DNA of 64,000 bases, taken from the NCBI GenBank assembly GCA_963922205.1, contig CAWUHX010000080.1:628814-692813 (forward strand). Reading direction: 5' to 3'. Both the position numbers and the translations under genes were made by a program. Position 1 is the first letter of the stretch; each line of letters opens with the position of its first letter. Shown in pieces: positions 1 through 11,530 of this stretch. The stretch is from Romanomermis culicivorax. Taxonomy: Eukaryota; Nematoda; Enoplea; Mermithida; Mermithidae. The notes under the pieces are model-generated. The model was not told where the DNA came from and searched no databases. It worked only from the letters and a program-made list of their open reading frames with translations.

Positions 1-91
1 GAAGTCATAAGTGTATCTGCATCGAAGCAACAGCATACTGAACATCACATTCCATATTATTCCTGTCCTAATGTGAAAAGAAGTGAATAAT

Positions 92-391
92 TCACGTGCG
101 TTTTCTCGATCCTCTAATTGGGTTTCTGGATTTCCTGTACTCGCACACATTCGACTCTTCTAAATTGGTTATTTGGTAAGGCCCATGCCAATATACGGTA
201 TACTTTGGCGATTTTGCCAATTTTATGGTCGGATTATACGCGCACACAATATTACCTGATCTGAATTGGACTGACCGACTGGTTTTATCATATTGGGCTT
301 TCTCAAGGTTGTTTCTGACTGTTTCCCAAGCAGTGTTTTCTCTTTTCTGTAATTCATCTCTACATAAATGACAAGCAGAATGAATTGGCAT
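92..391 (-). pseudogene. Retroelement integrase C-terminal fragment (block A copy 1)
   Basis: The 99-residue open frame looks like the C-terminal part of an LTR-retroelement integrase. It has a helical stretch with a YDK-type motif, then a GD-V-like segment reading GNIVCAYNP, then YTVYWHGPYQI, which matches the family pattern of a lysine-poor linker followed by W-x-GPY. No catalytic core, RNase H or LTR lies next to it, so it is an isolated relic. It is not from the LTR family at 12689-22136, whose equivalent segment is clearly different. A near-identical relic is at 31263-31562. The presence of both copies shows that it predates the block A duplication. Confidence 0.55.
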
Positions 392-1375
392 TCATAATGT
401 TTGAAATTTTTATCAGTGGGTAATCATGTATCTCGACCCAACAGTAATTGGAATGGCGTATCTATCGTTAATTTATTCACTGAATTTTGGTATGCAAATA
501 GAATTTAGAGTACATAAGTATCCCAATCTTTGTGGGTTCGAGAAGCCTGCAATCAGGGGCTTACTTAGGGCCGAGCAAAGTCAGGGCGCAAGAATGATCA
601 TTGCCCGAGCAGCCATCTTAGATCTTTGTGCCAGCATGCCAAAAAGTATGGCTTGACTTTTTACAACTCGAGTACTAGCTATGGCACCTGCTCATGTTCG
701 AGCAAGTCAAATTAGAGCATGTTCTGATTTTCAGGCTCAAATCAACATGCTCAGCAGTATTTTTTCACTGTTTTTTAGATTTAGAGGTCAGTTTTCATCT
801 TCAAGTCATGAAAACGATGTTTGTTACTCACTTTAAGACAGGATTTCTGAGAGGTTCGACCTTCCCCGTGATAAGGTCAAAATTAATCATATCTCAAAAT
901 GAAATGTGATTATTTTTAATTAAATAGGAAAAATAGGGCAAAAACTAGAAAAAGCTGGACATGATATGAAGAAAGGGAGAAACGAATTGAAAATGTGAGA
1001 CAAGAAGTGAAAAGAAACAGAACAAGTAGGGAAAAATATCAACAAAAAGATCTGTGGACTTTCTTTCCACTCCCGCTTTCATTCGTCCTCTTCCACTTGC
1101 CCTTTTCTATTCGTCCCTCTCAACAAGTGAGGCCTCTAGGAAAATGTGGCACCCAAATGGGAGACCTCAAAAGTGGCTGAAGTTAATTGGTAGCTGTAGT
1201 GACCCTTATTACTGTCGACTAGACCTGACAAATATGACAGTTGTTGGCCCTCAAAGATCCTACAATATACTTCTGTTACTTGATCTTCAAGCTTTTTAAT
1301 CTAGTTTAAGATATTCAGAACTTTTGTTATGGAGCAACTGAGGCAATTTTCCCGCATTCAGACAAACCACCAAGG

Positions 1376-1431
1376 CCCGACCCGGACCACCCGACCTGAT
1401 CCGAACCACCCGATCCGACCCAGACCTCCCA
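1376..1431 (+). repeat. C-rich degenerate repeat CCGAxCC
   Basis: Short, imperfect repeats of a CCGACC/CCGATCC/CGGACC core form a C-rich, G-containing island in AT-rich sequence. The block A partner (about 32555-32605) has a shorter version, so the copy number differs between the two blocks. Confidence 0.5.
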
Positions 1432-2495
1432 CCTGACCAGGGCTTGCTGCTGCTTTACCCGAGCGCACCCGCCTGCTGCGGCCAGGGGTCTATTAGACCA
1501 CTGCCGAGAAAAACTCTAGTCAGGTGACTGATGATGTCAGATGATTTCCAGGGGCTAAATATACTGTCCTTCAGGTCGCAATATGGCTTACGATTCCTGG
1601 GTGATGCCTTAATCTCAATTACATGTATGCCTATAGACATGTACATCTGTCAGTATCACTCCATCTAGTAAAATCACAGTCAGTTTACCAATATACAGCA
1701 AGAATATTACTATATCACCAACATCGGAAGCGTATATGGGCTCACTTTCAGAAAATTTTTGACAATAATAATTTATTTGTTATGAAAATGGAAATAAAGG
1801 CGATGAGTGACATACTCGAAAAAAATAATCAAAAACATTGAATGTGCAAAGTGCATTCTTTTTCACTGGGCATTTTTTAGAACATATTCCACAGCTTTTT
1901 CTCAAACTCCCTCTGTATGAGTCATGTATGAATTTGAATCTCCGATTCTTATCTGTTCGATTGTCAATGTTTTGTAAGGCTTAGATGAGATTCTGGTACG
2001 CAACACATGGGTTGCTGCAGCAGCATATACACGATCAGGCGAATTCTATGGTAAGAGTGGATTCGAATGCAAGAATAATCGAGAGTAACAGTTGGAAGCT
2101 GACTTAATCGGTTTTACTGTAGGGTAGAAATCCTAATAGATTGATTTCTGAATCCAAACATGGTTGACGCCTGCAAGGATCAATGAAGACTCAGATAGGG
2201 ACTCAGAAAAACGGAGGAAAACGGAATCAGGATGGAATCTCTCTTGGACAACTTAACCTCAGAGTCCATAGACAGATTCTAAATTTTATTTTATTAGCAG
2301 GCATGTTGGCCCAAATACAACAGCAAGACAGACAGTGCTTTACAAGGCAACGATGAAATGAAGTAGAACAAATGGAGTCCAAAGGATAAACAGAAGCCAA
2401 AATTAGGAAAAACATAGCAATACAGTTACATAAAAACTAGCATAAAAAGTAAAGTTGGAATTTCACGATAATTTTTTTCGTGATCATGTGGTAGG

Positions 2496-2514
2496 TTCTT
2501 CTTCTTCTTCTTCT
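2496..2514 (+). repeat. (TTC)n microsatellite
   Basis: About six TTC units; the same tract is present in the partner at 33672-33690. Confidence 0.8.
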
Positions 2515-3621
2515 TTTTTCATGTCAGGCCTGCTTGACAATTGGTCATATGAGGGACAATTTTGGGATAAAAATTTTATGAGCAAGGAATGGAATTGACT
2601 TGGAAAGAATTGAGAGAGAAGAAAAATTAGTTTCCATTATGCTTTTTATGAAAAAATGATCAATTCTTTTCTGTGTTACTTTCAAAGAAATAAATGTTAG
2701 ACAAATTCGAAACATAAGGAAATACATATTGTGTGTGTAATAAAAAATATGAAAAGGACAGTAGGATCAGCTATGGCAAGGAAAATCGAGTAACAACTCA
2801 TGGATTGCTGTAGGAAGATTATGCAGGTTGTTGACGTGTTACGTGGGTTTTTTGATATGTCACAGTTTTCTTCATTGACAAATACAATAATAATGCCCTA
2901 ACAAGAAAGCTTCATCATTACCCGTTGGCCGCCTCTAAAAATCCTTGGTGGAAATTGCACAGGGTGAAAATTTTTCGTATATTCATGTAGAAGGTTATCA
3001 GAATAGCATGGCGCAATGAAAGTATTGGCATGGACTCAACTGACATACTCAAGGATCGACTTGCAACTAAGAAGTCCTAAACTGAGGCTTAAGATTTTTG
3101 AAATAAGGCTCATAAAATTCTAGTCTTCTATATTCGCAAGTGAGAAATAATGTAGTAACAAAGGTAAGTTAGACTAGAGGGTGAGTGAAGTGAGAGCGTA
3201 CTACTGGTTGTCGACCATTTCCCTGCTACAGTAACTATTGGAAATTGACCACAGATGCGCAATTTGGTATTGTTTTGCAGATCACTTTCAAAATTGACAC
3301 AAATAAGAAAGCACAAGTAGAGTGGTGGTTTCACACCACAACACACAAAGTAGATGCTGGGAACACTGAAAATTTGCATAATCCAAAAGCCAACATTGAC
3401 CTTCAAATTTTGAGGTGCTCAAATCACCACAAACATGAATTCTTGTTTTGTATATGTTTTTCATGACAATTTGTTCTGAATAACAGTCCGATTTTACGAC
3501 TGTGTGGCGTGATCAATGCCTCTGATATTTATCATGAAAATTAGAACTACGAGTATATGCCATTCTCGTACGATCCATCGCGCCATATTTGCTGTATGTT
3601 ACAGAACAGTTTTCAACGACC

Positions 3622-4011
3622 ATGGTTCCATTCACAATAAGAATGATGTTCAGCATAGCTAGTTCAACTCGACTCTTCCCCTTATGGATTTTCCTATGCG
3701 CGGCATACAGCTATGCTGGAAAAATTCGTTTCAATAGGCCGTCTACCGTTGCGCCTGACTATGTCGATGAACAGCATAACGACGAACTGATTTTGAAGTG
3801 ATGAATTTATATTCGGTCAGACCCTGTAAAATTTTTCATCGGCAAATTTTCTTTCAGCCCTTGCGTGCGGGTGTGCATCAGCACGACTGTATGCCTCAGG
3901 GGCAACGTCAGCGTGCCACAGAACAAACTTTGCGGCACCACGGACGAAAGTAAACGAATGCATGAAGTATTGGTGAATTTGGAAAAAATCGCCGTAATCA
4001 TGGCAGAATAA
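3622..4011 (+). CDS. Small secreted Cys-containing protein, two exons (block A copy 1)
   Basis: Exon 1 is 3622-3797, the intron is 3798-3857 (60 bases, starting GTGATG and ending TTTTCTTTCAG), and exon 2 is 3858-4011, ending TAA. The joined frame gives 109 residues. A hydrophobic N-terminal stretch (LFPLWIFLCAAYSYA) followed by a small-residue cleavage context predicts a signal peptide; either the first Met or the MM pair seven residues later could start it. The second exon opens with a cysteine cluster (C-x3-C-x5-C, then a fourth Cys) and ends in a helical Leu/Val/Ile-rich tail. An in-frame TGA at 3535-3537 bounds the frame upstream. The duplicate at 34736-35125 has the same structure. Between copies exon 1 is unchanged, exon 2 has one synonymous change, and the short intron has two changes. 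The family is not recognised; a secreted effector or defence peptide is possible but unproven. Confidence 0.6.
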
Positions 4012-4866
4012 TTGTTCAATGTGTGCGATTTTTTCACTCCCTTGTCTGAGGAAAATTTTGGGCGTGAGCGGTATGACTCCTGTTGGACATTTTGATATGA
4101 TACTGAGTCTTTTAGATTTCTTCAGGGATACAAGTTACCTTTCTGATAAAATTCACTAAACTAACGTAACGCCGATTTTATAGCTTATTTAATTTAAAAT
4201 GATAGAAACAGCAAAAAGCTAACGAGTGAGTACAATTTGATATAAAATTTTCAGTCGATGAAAAATTTCATGATGTAGAAAAACGTTAAATTTCTTAATG
4301 AGAATGGGAGAGATCAGAATCATCGAAAAACATCACGTTCATCCACTATCGATTTGGACTGAACTGCTTCGATATCTGAGTCCTACTCGAGTAAATTTGA
4401 TTACTCAAAAAGGTTATTGAAGGAAATTTTCAGCTGTGCCGTTCATTGACGAAAAAGGTTTTTTATTTATCACGGCAATAAACTTACAAGTTTTTTCGTA
4501 TTGAACTTACTTTCATGGGATTACTGCATAGACCATTTCAAAACTGATGGAGTATAGTTTCTTGCTCTAAAATTGCTTGCCTAGGCATTCCCGAAATTCT
4601 CAAGTTGGATCTCGAGTTTTAGTCAACCAGTACATTGTTTTTGTACGTGAATTCCATCTAGCGAGACCGAATCACAAAAGGCAGAACGAAGTAAGAGAAA
4701 AGCAGCAGCGGAGTAGCAAGCAATGCAGGAGCAATTCGGTGGTATCTCTGCTTCTGCTCCTTTGCTATCACGAAGGTTGAGCAGGATGATTTATACCTTC
4801 CTCGGAGCAAAGTAGGAGAAAAATAGGGTATATCTAAACGGCGGACCGCACATTGTGTTCGAAAGA

Positions 4867-4945
4867 TACACAGTATCCGCATTTTTTGTATCCGCAGATA
4901 CACAGTATCCGGATATGCACGGTATCCGCATTTTTTGCAGATTTT
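4867..4945 (+). repeat. Repeats of a GTATCCGCATTTTTTG-type unit
   Basis: The motif CAGTATCCGCATTTTTTG and shorter GTATCCG pieces recur three or four times. Further CATCCGC repeats follow at about 5100-5150. The partner copy lacks most of these repeats, so this is unstable sequence. Confidence 0.5.
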
Positions 4946-4966
4946 GGCGTCTGATTAGCAAAAAGT

Positions 4967-4984
4967 CTTAGCCTAAGCCTAAGC
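4967..4984 (-). repeat. Short interstitial TTAGGC-like tract
   Basis: Read on the minus strand, this holds two tandem TTAGGC units, the canonical nematode telomere hexamer, flanked by near matches. It sits in a short segment absent from the block A partner. Two units can arise by chance. Confidence 0.35.
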
Positions 4985-5574
4985 ACAAGGCTAAGCTTTA
5001 GTCCAGGCTTGCCTTTCAGACACCAAAGTCAGCCAAAAATCTGGGTTCCACCATAAGCAATCTGTCCTGCAATCAGAATGCACCTCGGAGAAATGATTCA
5101 ACATCCGCCATCCGCGTCCGCATCCGCCTTTCAATCCATTTCTGCATCCGTGGTCGTGTTTGGCCGTCAGTCATACCAAAAAATGATGTAGAAGGGCTAG
5201 AATTTGTGCCCAAACTTACTTCTGGTCTGGGAAAGGTAAATTCAAAGAAAAAGCAAGTGCGCAAAGCATTGTAATCTTACTTCGTTTGCCCTGCAGTCTA
5301 GTCGACACATTTTTTGTAGTCCACCGTTTTCAGCATTTAAAAACATTTTCACGATTTTCTGCTATGGCACTGAAAATTTGTGAACATATTCATTTAACTT
5401 CTAAAAATTTTTCGAGTCAAAAATTTTGTGCTGTGCAACCGATCAAACGGTTTCGACGACAGTGCCGATTTTCGTCATTTTCAGATTAACAAGTATTCCA
5501 TAAAAAGCAAACATCTTTCGGAATAAGTTGACTAGCTCTTACGCATTTCTTTTCTTTTTTTAATTTTCTTATAG

Positions 5575-5885
5575 GGCAAGCAATCGAGAGCAATAACAAC
5601 CACGTTATTATCCCGTATATGTATCTGAATCCGCACAATGACCGTCATTGCTTTTCCGTGGAGCAAGGTGCAACCTTGACCGTCCACCTAAAACAAGTGG
5701 ACTGGACTACGAAGGTGCCCTACAACGATTGGATATGCGGTTTGCAGTTTGAAGAAATGTTCGACGTCCGAGTTTTCCCCAACAACTTCGAACGCAGGAC
5801 GCCTTCTCTGCTGGTCGAATGCAGTCCGAAAGGATGTCATAAATTCGAAGAGTCTGTGAACCTGCAAGAGCAAGTTTACTTTTGA
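5575..5885 (+). CDS. Terminal exon of an unrecognised protein (block A copy 1)
   Basis: A pyrimidine-rich acceptor (TTTTCTTATAG) precedes an open frame of 102 codons ending TGA. The first two bases complete a codon begun in an upstream exon. The protein is hydrophilic, rich in aromatic residues, with four Cys (motifs NDRHCFSV, DWICGLQF, VECSPKGC) and Trp pairs typical of a folded extracellular or beta-rich domain; I do not recognise the family. The duplicate at 37450-37760 has the same length and frame with a different acceptor (GTATTTGCAG). A handful of conservative amino-acid changes separates them. The upstream exon was not found with confidence in 4012-5574. The secreted-protein gene at 3622-4011 ends in its own stop, so joining the two is not supported. 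Confidence 0.55.
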
Positions 5886-6991
5886 AAGAGTCGATCTATT
5901 GTTGACTAAAAGTTATTTAAAAGTTAACTTTTTATTGCTTTATCATTAAAAACCGTGCTCAAATTACAAAGTTTATTCTCTTGTTTTCCATTTGTAGTGA
6001 TGCATCAGCTTGATTATCATGCAGCTTGTTCGGTTACCACCACCATTACAATTCCAATGTCTGAATCATATGGTTCAATGGTCCCTAACTGAACACTAAA
6101 AATAAAGTCACAAATATTTCCTTCTAAACTAGTCAAGAAAGTGACCACAAGCTATTGAAGTTGTCTATTTTATTCAAAATTGAATGCACATTTAGAAAAC
6201 ATTTGAATGGTTGAATTGAAGTGGTTACAGCTGCGAGCGAAATTTCATTTCACCCTGAAGATGGGGATCCAGTAGTCTAAATATCACATGCTCCCTGAAA
6301 CTGTGGTAAGACGGTATATTTCGCGTGAACTTCGATGCTATCATTTAAGTCAAATAATTTGTTTATGCTGCACATTGCTTTGCACAGCTTTTTGCTCTTT
6401 CGGACTGTTTGACTTTCTCAAAGTTGAACCGTCATGATATCTACAATAGCCACCAGACTCTAGGTCAATCATGCCAAGCAACACTTTTTGTTTGCAAAAG
6501 CAAAAATGCTGCCTGTATCCTTTTTTTTCAAAAATAAACAAAAAAATAATATTTTTTAGTGCACAAGAAAAAATTTTTTCCTGCAAAGATTTCTGATCTG
6601 ATCCTTGTATAGGTACTAAGAGGCTTGTACGAAAAACACTTGTTAGTGCACCGCCGATACTGGTACGTGTTTACCCTGGACCTTCCTTTTCTTTCTATTC
6701 TTCCCGTCGGCTTCTCTCCTCGTCTCGTGTTTCACTGCCTTTACCATTATCCATTGATCATTCGTTTTTCCCACTTTTTACCCAAAATTTCGAATCTACA
6801 ATCTCAATTTTGTTTCCTCATTTTCTCTGTACCTTAATATCCCGCAATTATCAATCGAAGTCAAACCAAAGTGCCACGTAAAAGTCGAACATGAACTCTG
6901 TAGAACTAGTTCATAAAAACCAATTAATGATCTGAATCATTTTATATTTTTGCTTGTTTATTTAAGATTTTTGCATATTCATTTTGGATTA

Positions 6992-7480
6992 CCGTAAATC
7001 CTTATCTATAAGTCGCATCCAAATACTGTAATTGTTCTTTCTAGAGAATTCCACCAACCAAATCTAAATTCTTTAATGCTACTATAGCGTTAATTTTGCA
7101 CATTGTGTTGTTATAGCTATACATTTAACTACCGAAATAAATAAGCGTAAATCTTATACTGCTACGTATAAATTGGAAATCGTAAATGTTGCCGAAACAT
7201 TAACAAACCGATGTCGAAACAACAGAAGTAGATGATGACGAGCAAGATCTGCGCAATGCAGGTTTCGAACCAGAGGAGTCATCTGATTCTGAACACGACA
7301 TTTGAAACGATACTTTGTTTTTTGTTATTGATCTGAATAAAGTTGATCTGACTGAATGGGTGTTTCATTTATAAGTCGTCCTTGAGTATAAGTCGCAGTT
7401 TTAGACCCTATGTTTGGAGTATAAGTTGCGACTTAAGGCCTGATTTACGGCGTTCAGAGTATAAGTTTAAGGATTTACGG
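6992..7480 (+). mobile_element. Non-autonomous pogo/Tc1-mariner-like element, deletion derivative
   Basis: The ends are inverted repeats beginning CCGTAAATCCTTA, with 13 matching bases, flanked on both sides by TA, the target duplication of the Tc1/mariner superfamily. Repeated TATAAGTCG motifs occupy the subterminal regions. At about 7146 a short frame reads RKSYTATYKLEIVNVAET, like the N-terminal helix-turn-helix of pogo/CENP-B-type transposases. From about 7227 a different frame gives an acidic tail ending SDSEHDI and a stop, typical of the C-terminus of such proteins. The catalytic middle is missing, so this is an internal deletion product. It lies outside the duplicated blocks. Confidence 0.7.
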
Positions 7481-7599
7481 TACTTGCATAACTTTCATGA
7501 GAATCCTATCTAACTGTCGTTTCCCTGACAAATCTTACTACAAAATATGTTTTTCTTCAATAAATAATAAGTAATTGTTCTCCTCTCTGATTGTCTATG

Positions 7600-7870
7600 T
7601 GGTGACTTTCTTATGTTGAAGGGCTTCCTGGGTGGCGCCGTAGCTGTCCCACGAATGGCCAATGTCGGGTTAGGTATAACCATCCCGACCAGGGCTCAAC
7701 AAAGATGGCCGGGTTCGGGACCCGTGGAATGGCTGCAACATCAATCCTACGAGTGGAATGTTGTATGTTGCCATACAACACTTAGTGCGAAACTTAACTT
7801 CTCGAAATCAAGTCAAAAATATTATCTTAGCTGCAAACAGAATAAATGATAAGGTTTCACTTGTTTAACA
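7600..7870 (+). repeat. GC-rich repeat-like island, unclassified
   Basis: A sharply GC-richer patch (about 7615-7770) with short CCGGGTTCGGG-type motifs interrupts AT-rich DNA. It may be a SINE-like repeat. No tRNA fold or gene was supported. Confidence 0.25.
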
Positions 7871-8157
7871 CAATACCGAAAATGCATTTTGATGTTGGGA
7901 CGAGCCAATGTTGAATTTACAAGAATTAGGTAGTACAGGGTGTCTAAAAACGACTACCCCTTGGCTTCTGTTTCATATTTTAACAGGCGGTGTTTTGCAT
8001 TACCACAAAAATTGATGAAGCCTTTGGTGAGTTTTCTATGCGGTTTTATCTCTTCTTTTTCTAGCTTCCTAGTCAAGCAAAAGGTGGTCAAACAGAAACG
8101 AAATTATTTTGATTTGCTGACGTATTATTATTTCATATCACATTGTTTTTTTCTCGT

Positions 8158-10471
8158 CTAATAGAAAATATTAATTAAGCTTTTTACTGAAAAGTATTTT
8201 TGGAGTTCGTGTATTTTGAATAAGAACTAGCGGCTTAGAAGTCATGTAAATCAGCAGGTTTGTGGCCAAATGTTTGGCCCATCTATCGCAGAAAATGGCA
8301 GGAAAAAATATTGAGTTGGAGGAAAGTTATGCAACAGAGACGAGGGTATCTTTTTTGAGACGCCTGTATTGAATGGTTTTGATTTGATGTCCGTGCTTCA
8401 AAGCATAGGATAATTGGGAGTTGTAGTCTTGAATTTTATCTCATGCATTAGATAAAGAAGAGTTTTAGGTACGAAGTAGTAATAAATCTGGTTCTGCCTA
8501 GTATGTTCAATACGTGGTAAAGCCACTCGGAAATTGAATATTTTGTTAATCTAACAACGTAGAATCCTTAAGGCAAAACGGGTGTCACAACTTAAATCGG
8601 TATGGAAAACTTTTCCTAAACCGATTGTTTTTGAGATTCCCATATGTTGCACCGAAACCCCTCTTTGTGTCTAAACTGATGTCTAATTCATGAGATCACA
8701 TATAGGATAATAAAACGCGATGTTTTTTGTCAGGAGGTGCAAATAACATGGTCGCCTGAGTGATGAATGTTTTATGCATGAATTATTTCTATCATCGCAT
8801 TTTTTGTTGGCTTCATCGATTCGATAGACGTGAATGCCCACACAGGCGTTTCGTTTTGATTGACCACAAAAGCTGTGTTTTTGTATATTTATGTTGGTTT
8901 CCAATTCATTTGACTTGATTGTCTCTAATAACTTAATTGATTCCCTGTTCGCATGTCAGCAAATAAATGCGAAAACATAATTGTGATAAGGCCGAGTATC
9001 ATAGCCAAATGTATTGCAATCATAATTATGGAACGGCTTCAGAGAAAATTTGAAGCTCATTCAGCTTTGCATAGCTGTGGTAAAAGTATAAACACTTTAG
9101 ACTGTCTTCAGTAGATTTTATTAATCGTTTGGAAGAAATTCTTTGCTTATTCAATGATTAGACTAAGTTTGAGGTCTGCCCTGCAGCTTTAAGTAAATGA
9201 GCTCTGAGAAAGTGGTTTTCTTCTTATGCCTTTAAAATGTAGGGGGAGCAAACAATGTACGGATGACACCCCTGTTGCATAGCAGTTGCCTGCTCATGAG
9301 CTCCATGCACTGTGATAGAACGTACATTTTTTTCGGCCACAAACTCATTGAATCTTTGCACAATGATCATTATGAATAACTTACCTGGAAGTAAAGAACC
9401 TGGAAAGTTTCCACTGAAAAAAAGTTTATTGTTCTATGTTCTCGTCTTAGATATTGCTTTCGTGCAGTTTTAGTGACACTGAAAAATGTCTATTCAACTT
9501 GCTTATAAACTCATCAAATCTACTCGCTTGATGCAATCTTAATCTGCATGTCAGATTGGTATCGCATCCTGTCCGAGTTGAACCCCTGATCCAGGTAAGA
9601 CATGATCATACTCATGTACTATTGAATTTTTACTAAATTATGGCAGAGTTTCATGGTAACCTCTATCTATGCAATGAGCATAAGCTCACTTAAAAAGTAG
9701 GGTTATTCAGTGGAAACACCTTATACTATGTTTGTTCTATAACCTGATACCGAACTGTGTAATGTTGCACTAGTCGTTCTCCTCAATGAACCTTATTCAC
9801 ACTAAAATTTGTATAAGTGTACTTAATCATATTGAATGTACCTATACCTGATTTCAGTGATCAAAGATGCGTAAGATATGCATGTGCATTGAATCGAAAG
9901 GCGTATCTGAAAACTATGACATTGTTTACATGATCGACTTTGAACCTGTAATATTCTTCGAGACATACATATGCGTCAAAAAAGTCGGAACGGCTAAAGA
10001 GTGACATCAACATGATATTCCCATGTGAGCATCTAAAATATTATTCATGTCTCAGTCTGCTTTATCGATTGCAGTTTACTGCATGTTATCATCAGCCGCA
10101 CTTGCTGAGATCAGACATAGATAAACTTACCCTTGCAACGCCACTTCTATGCAAATTTAGGTGTAAATAAGACCCATAGTTTAAAACGACCTATGTAACT
10201 TCACTCAGTCCGTTTCAAACTTTTGAATGCATTACAACTTGTTCCATATTAGAAACATCACACCGTTCAATCATTAGAGAAAGCATCATTAACTGGTAGT
10301 AAAATTTTTTAATGTCAGATAAGATTCCCTGGTACTCTGCTTGAACACACAAGCAATAGAAGATAATCTTGATTTTATTCACCAAAAACTCACATTAATA
10401 TACTGAATGAGCCAAATATGATTCGTTTTTCGCATTTCTCATTGCAATTTCTTTTCTAGCTTCAGATCAGA
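8158..10471. other. Gene-poor interval upstream of receptor 1
   Basis: No supported coding exon seen. The sequence is shared with block B copy 2 but broken there by insertions. Confidence 0.5.
10451..10459 (+). promoter_or_regulatory. Probable 3' splice acceptor before receptor 1
   Basis: CTTTTCTAG lies 12 bases before the start codon. The paralogue keeps an AG at the same distance (TTTTTATAG, 54041-54049) although the upstream bases differ, which supports use as a cis- or trans-splice acceptor. Confidence 0.45.
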
Positions 10472-11530
10472 ATGGCGTCCAATGATAGTCATAGTAGTTA
10501 TGCTTCAGTTTGTGCACTGCTTCAAGACAACCTTCGGAATGAAACTTTTTCCAGACACCAAATGATTTTGATTGCGTCGTCACCATTCTCATTCATATTG
10601 AACATTTTGTTGATTTGCTCATTGATCAGAAACAAATTGTTTTGTAAAAATTTTAAAATCTTGTTGGGAAGTTTAAGCTTCTTCGGTGCACTATTTTCAT
10701 CAGTAATATTCGTCAATGCTATTAGAATAACCATCTTGTATGTAAGCGAGCCATGCCAACTCATTGTCCATTACTCGGAATGTCTAAGAATCAATACATC
10801 CATTGGAATGCCCATGTTATGCATACCATTAACCATTCTGGCATTAGCCATCGAACGTCTATTTGCATCAGTTTCGTATAAAAATTATGCATCAATGTCA
10901 GTGATATTATTGGTTTCATTAATATCAATTGTTTCCCTGATCATATTGTCAGTTTTCCTTTGGGATTTCGGCCCTGGTTCTCAACAGTTTACGGTTTGTG
11001 ATAGCATTTTTCTAACAAACTCTGCCACGGATGTGACAACTGCTTGCATGACAGTAATTGTGGAGGGCGTATCAATGGTTATTTTCTTTTACATTCAATA
11101 TTCGGATAAGACGAAGTACGTTTTGACCATAAACCAAGCAACAAATCGTTTGAAAATTCGATACTGGTTGGCATTTAATATCCAAATAAATAATGCACTG
11201 CTACCATCGACATTTGTTTGCTTGTTATGTTTTATTATAGCGAATTCCTTCTTTCTTGCATCATCATCGTCAACTTCCGTGGGAGGAGAGAAAATGTATG
11301 CTAGTTTGACGCTTGTCTCCATCAATTTGTACACGACGTTGCATCCACTCATTTTATTCTTTCAAAATAAATGGTTTAGAGGACCATTACGAAAGAGTTT
11401 AATTTGCTTATATCACAATAGTTCGAAGGTAGCCAGTAGTCCTGTAGGGACTGAAAGTAAAATTGTCAATAAAAAGATGGCCACAGTTACACAGAAGTAT
11501 TTCAACGATTTGGAGAAGATGTGGAGTTGA
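10472..11530 (+). CDS. Sra/Srab-type seven-transmembrane chemoreceptor, copy 1
   Basis: An uninterrupted 352-codon frame encodes seven hydrophobic segments (about residues 31-53, 62-85, 107-131, 142-165, 188-212, 240-263, 274-298). TM3 ends with the IER motif of GPCRs. Two Cys in the first extracellular loop (EPCQ, SECLR) and VCDS in the second could form the usual disulfide. The segment NRLKIRYWLAFNIQ before TM6 and TLHPLILFF in TM7 resemble the RYQ-x-x-EN and LHP motifs of nematode Sra/Srab/Sre receptors, which sense environmental chemicals in sensory neurons. N-glycosylation sites include NET near residue 23. A CTTTTCTAG acceptor ends 12 bases before the ATG, suggesting a cis- or trans-spliced leader. 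The paralogue at 54062-55120 has the same length; differences concentrate in the first 92 residues. The exact subfamily is uncertain. Confidence 0.75.
   Translation: MASNDSHSSYASVCALLQDNLRNETFSRHQMILIASSPFSFILNILLICSLIRNKLFCKNFKILLGSLSFFGALFSSVIFVNAIRITILYVSEPCQLIVHYSECLRINTSIGMPMLCIPLTILALAIERLFASVSYKNYASMSVILLVSLISIVSLIILSVFLWDFGPGSQQFTVCDSIFLTNSATDVTTACMTVIVEGVSMVIFFYIQYSDKTKYVLTINQATNRLKIRYWLAFNIQINNALLPSTFVCLLCFIIANSFFLASSSSTSVGGEKMYASLTLVSINLYTTLHPLILFFQNKWFRGPLRKSLICLYHNSSKVASSPVGTESKIVNKKMATVTQKYFNDLEKMWS

Larger units (their letters stand above)
4012..5574. other. Gene-poor interval of block A
   Basis: Apart from the short repeats noted separately I see no supported coding exon. A 24-base segment between TTTTCAG and GTTTTT at about 4433-4456 could be a microexon but has no other support. 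Confidence 0.4.
1..6530 (+). repeat. Segmental duplication block A, copy 1 (left end outside window)
   Basis: This stretch repeats, in the same orientation, at 31172-38565. Homology starts at base 1, so it probably continues left of the window. It ends near 6530, where this copy runs into a T-rich tract and the partner into a TTCAT microsatellite. The copies differ by scattered substitutions and small indels (for example about 50 bases near 3150-3210 missing from copy 2) and by two insertions present only in copy 2, a MULE-like element and a 168-base LTR remnant. The block contains an integrase fragment, a two-exon secreted-protein gene and a terminal exon. Between 392 and 3621 I see no convincing gene, only open frames lacking splice or codon support. 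Confidence 0.9.

Noticed and set aside
426..656. 76-codon frame shared by both block A copies (also 31597-31818)
   Set aside because: Frame length fits chance in shared DNA, the start differs between copies by an indel, and no splice or domain support exists.
5286..5489. Short frame before the terminal exon, also at 36299-36553
   Set aside because: Copies differ in start, length and indels; no acceptor and donor in matching phase.
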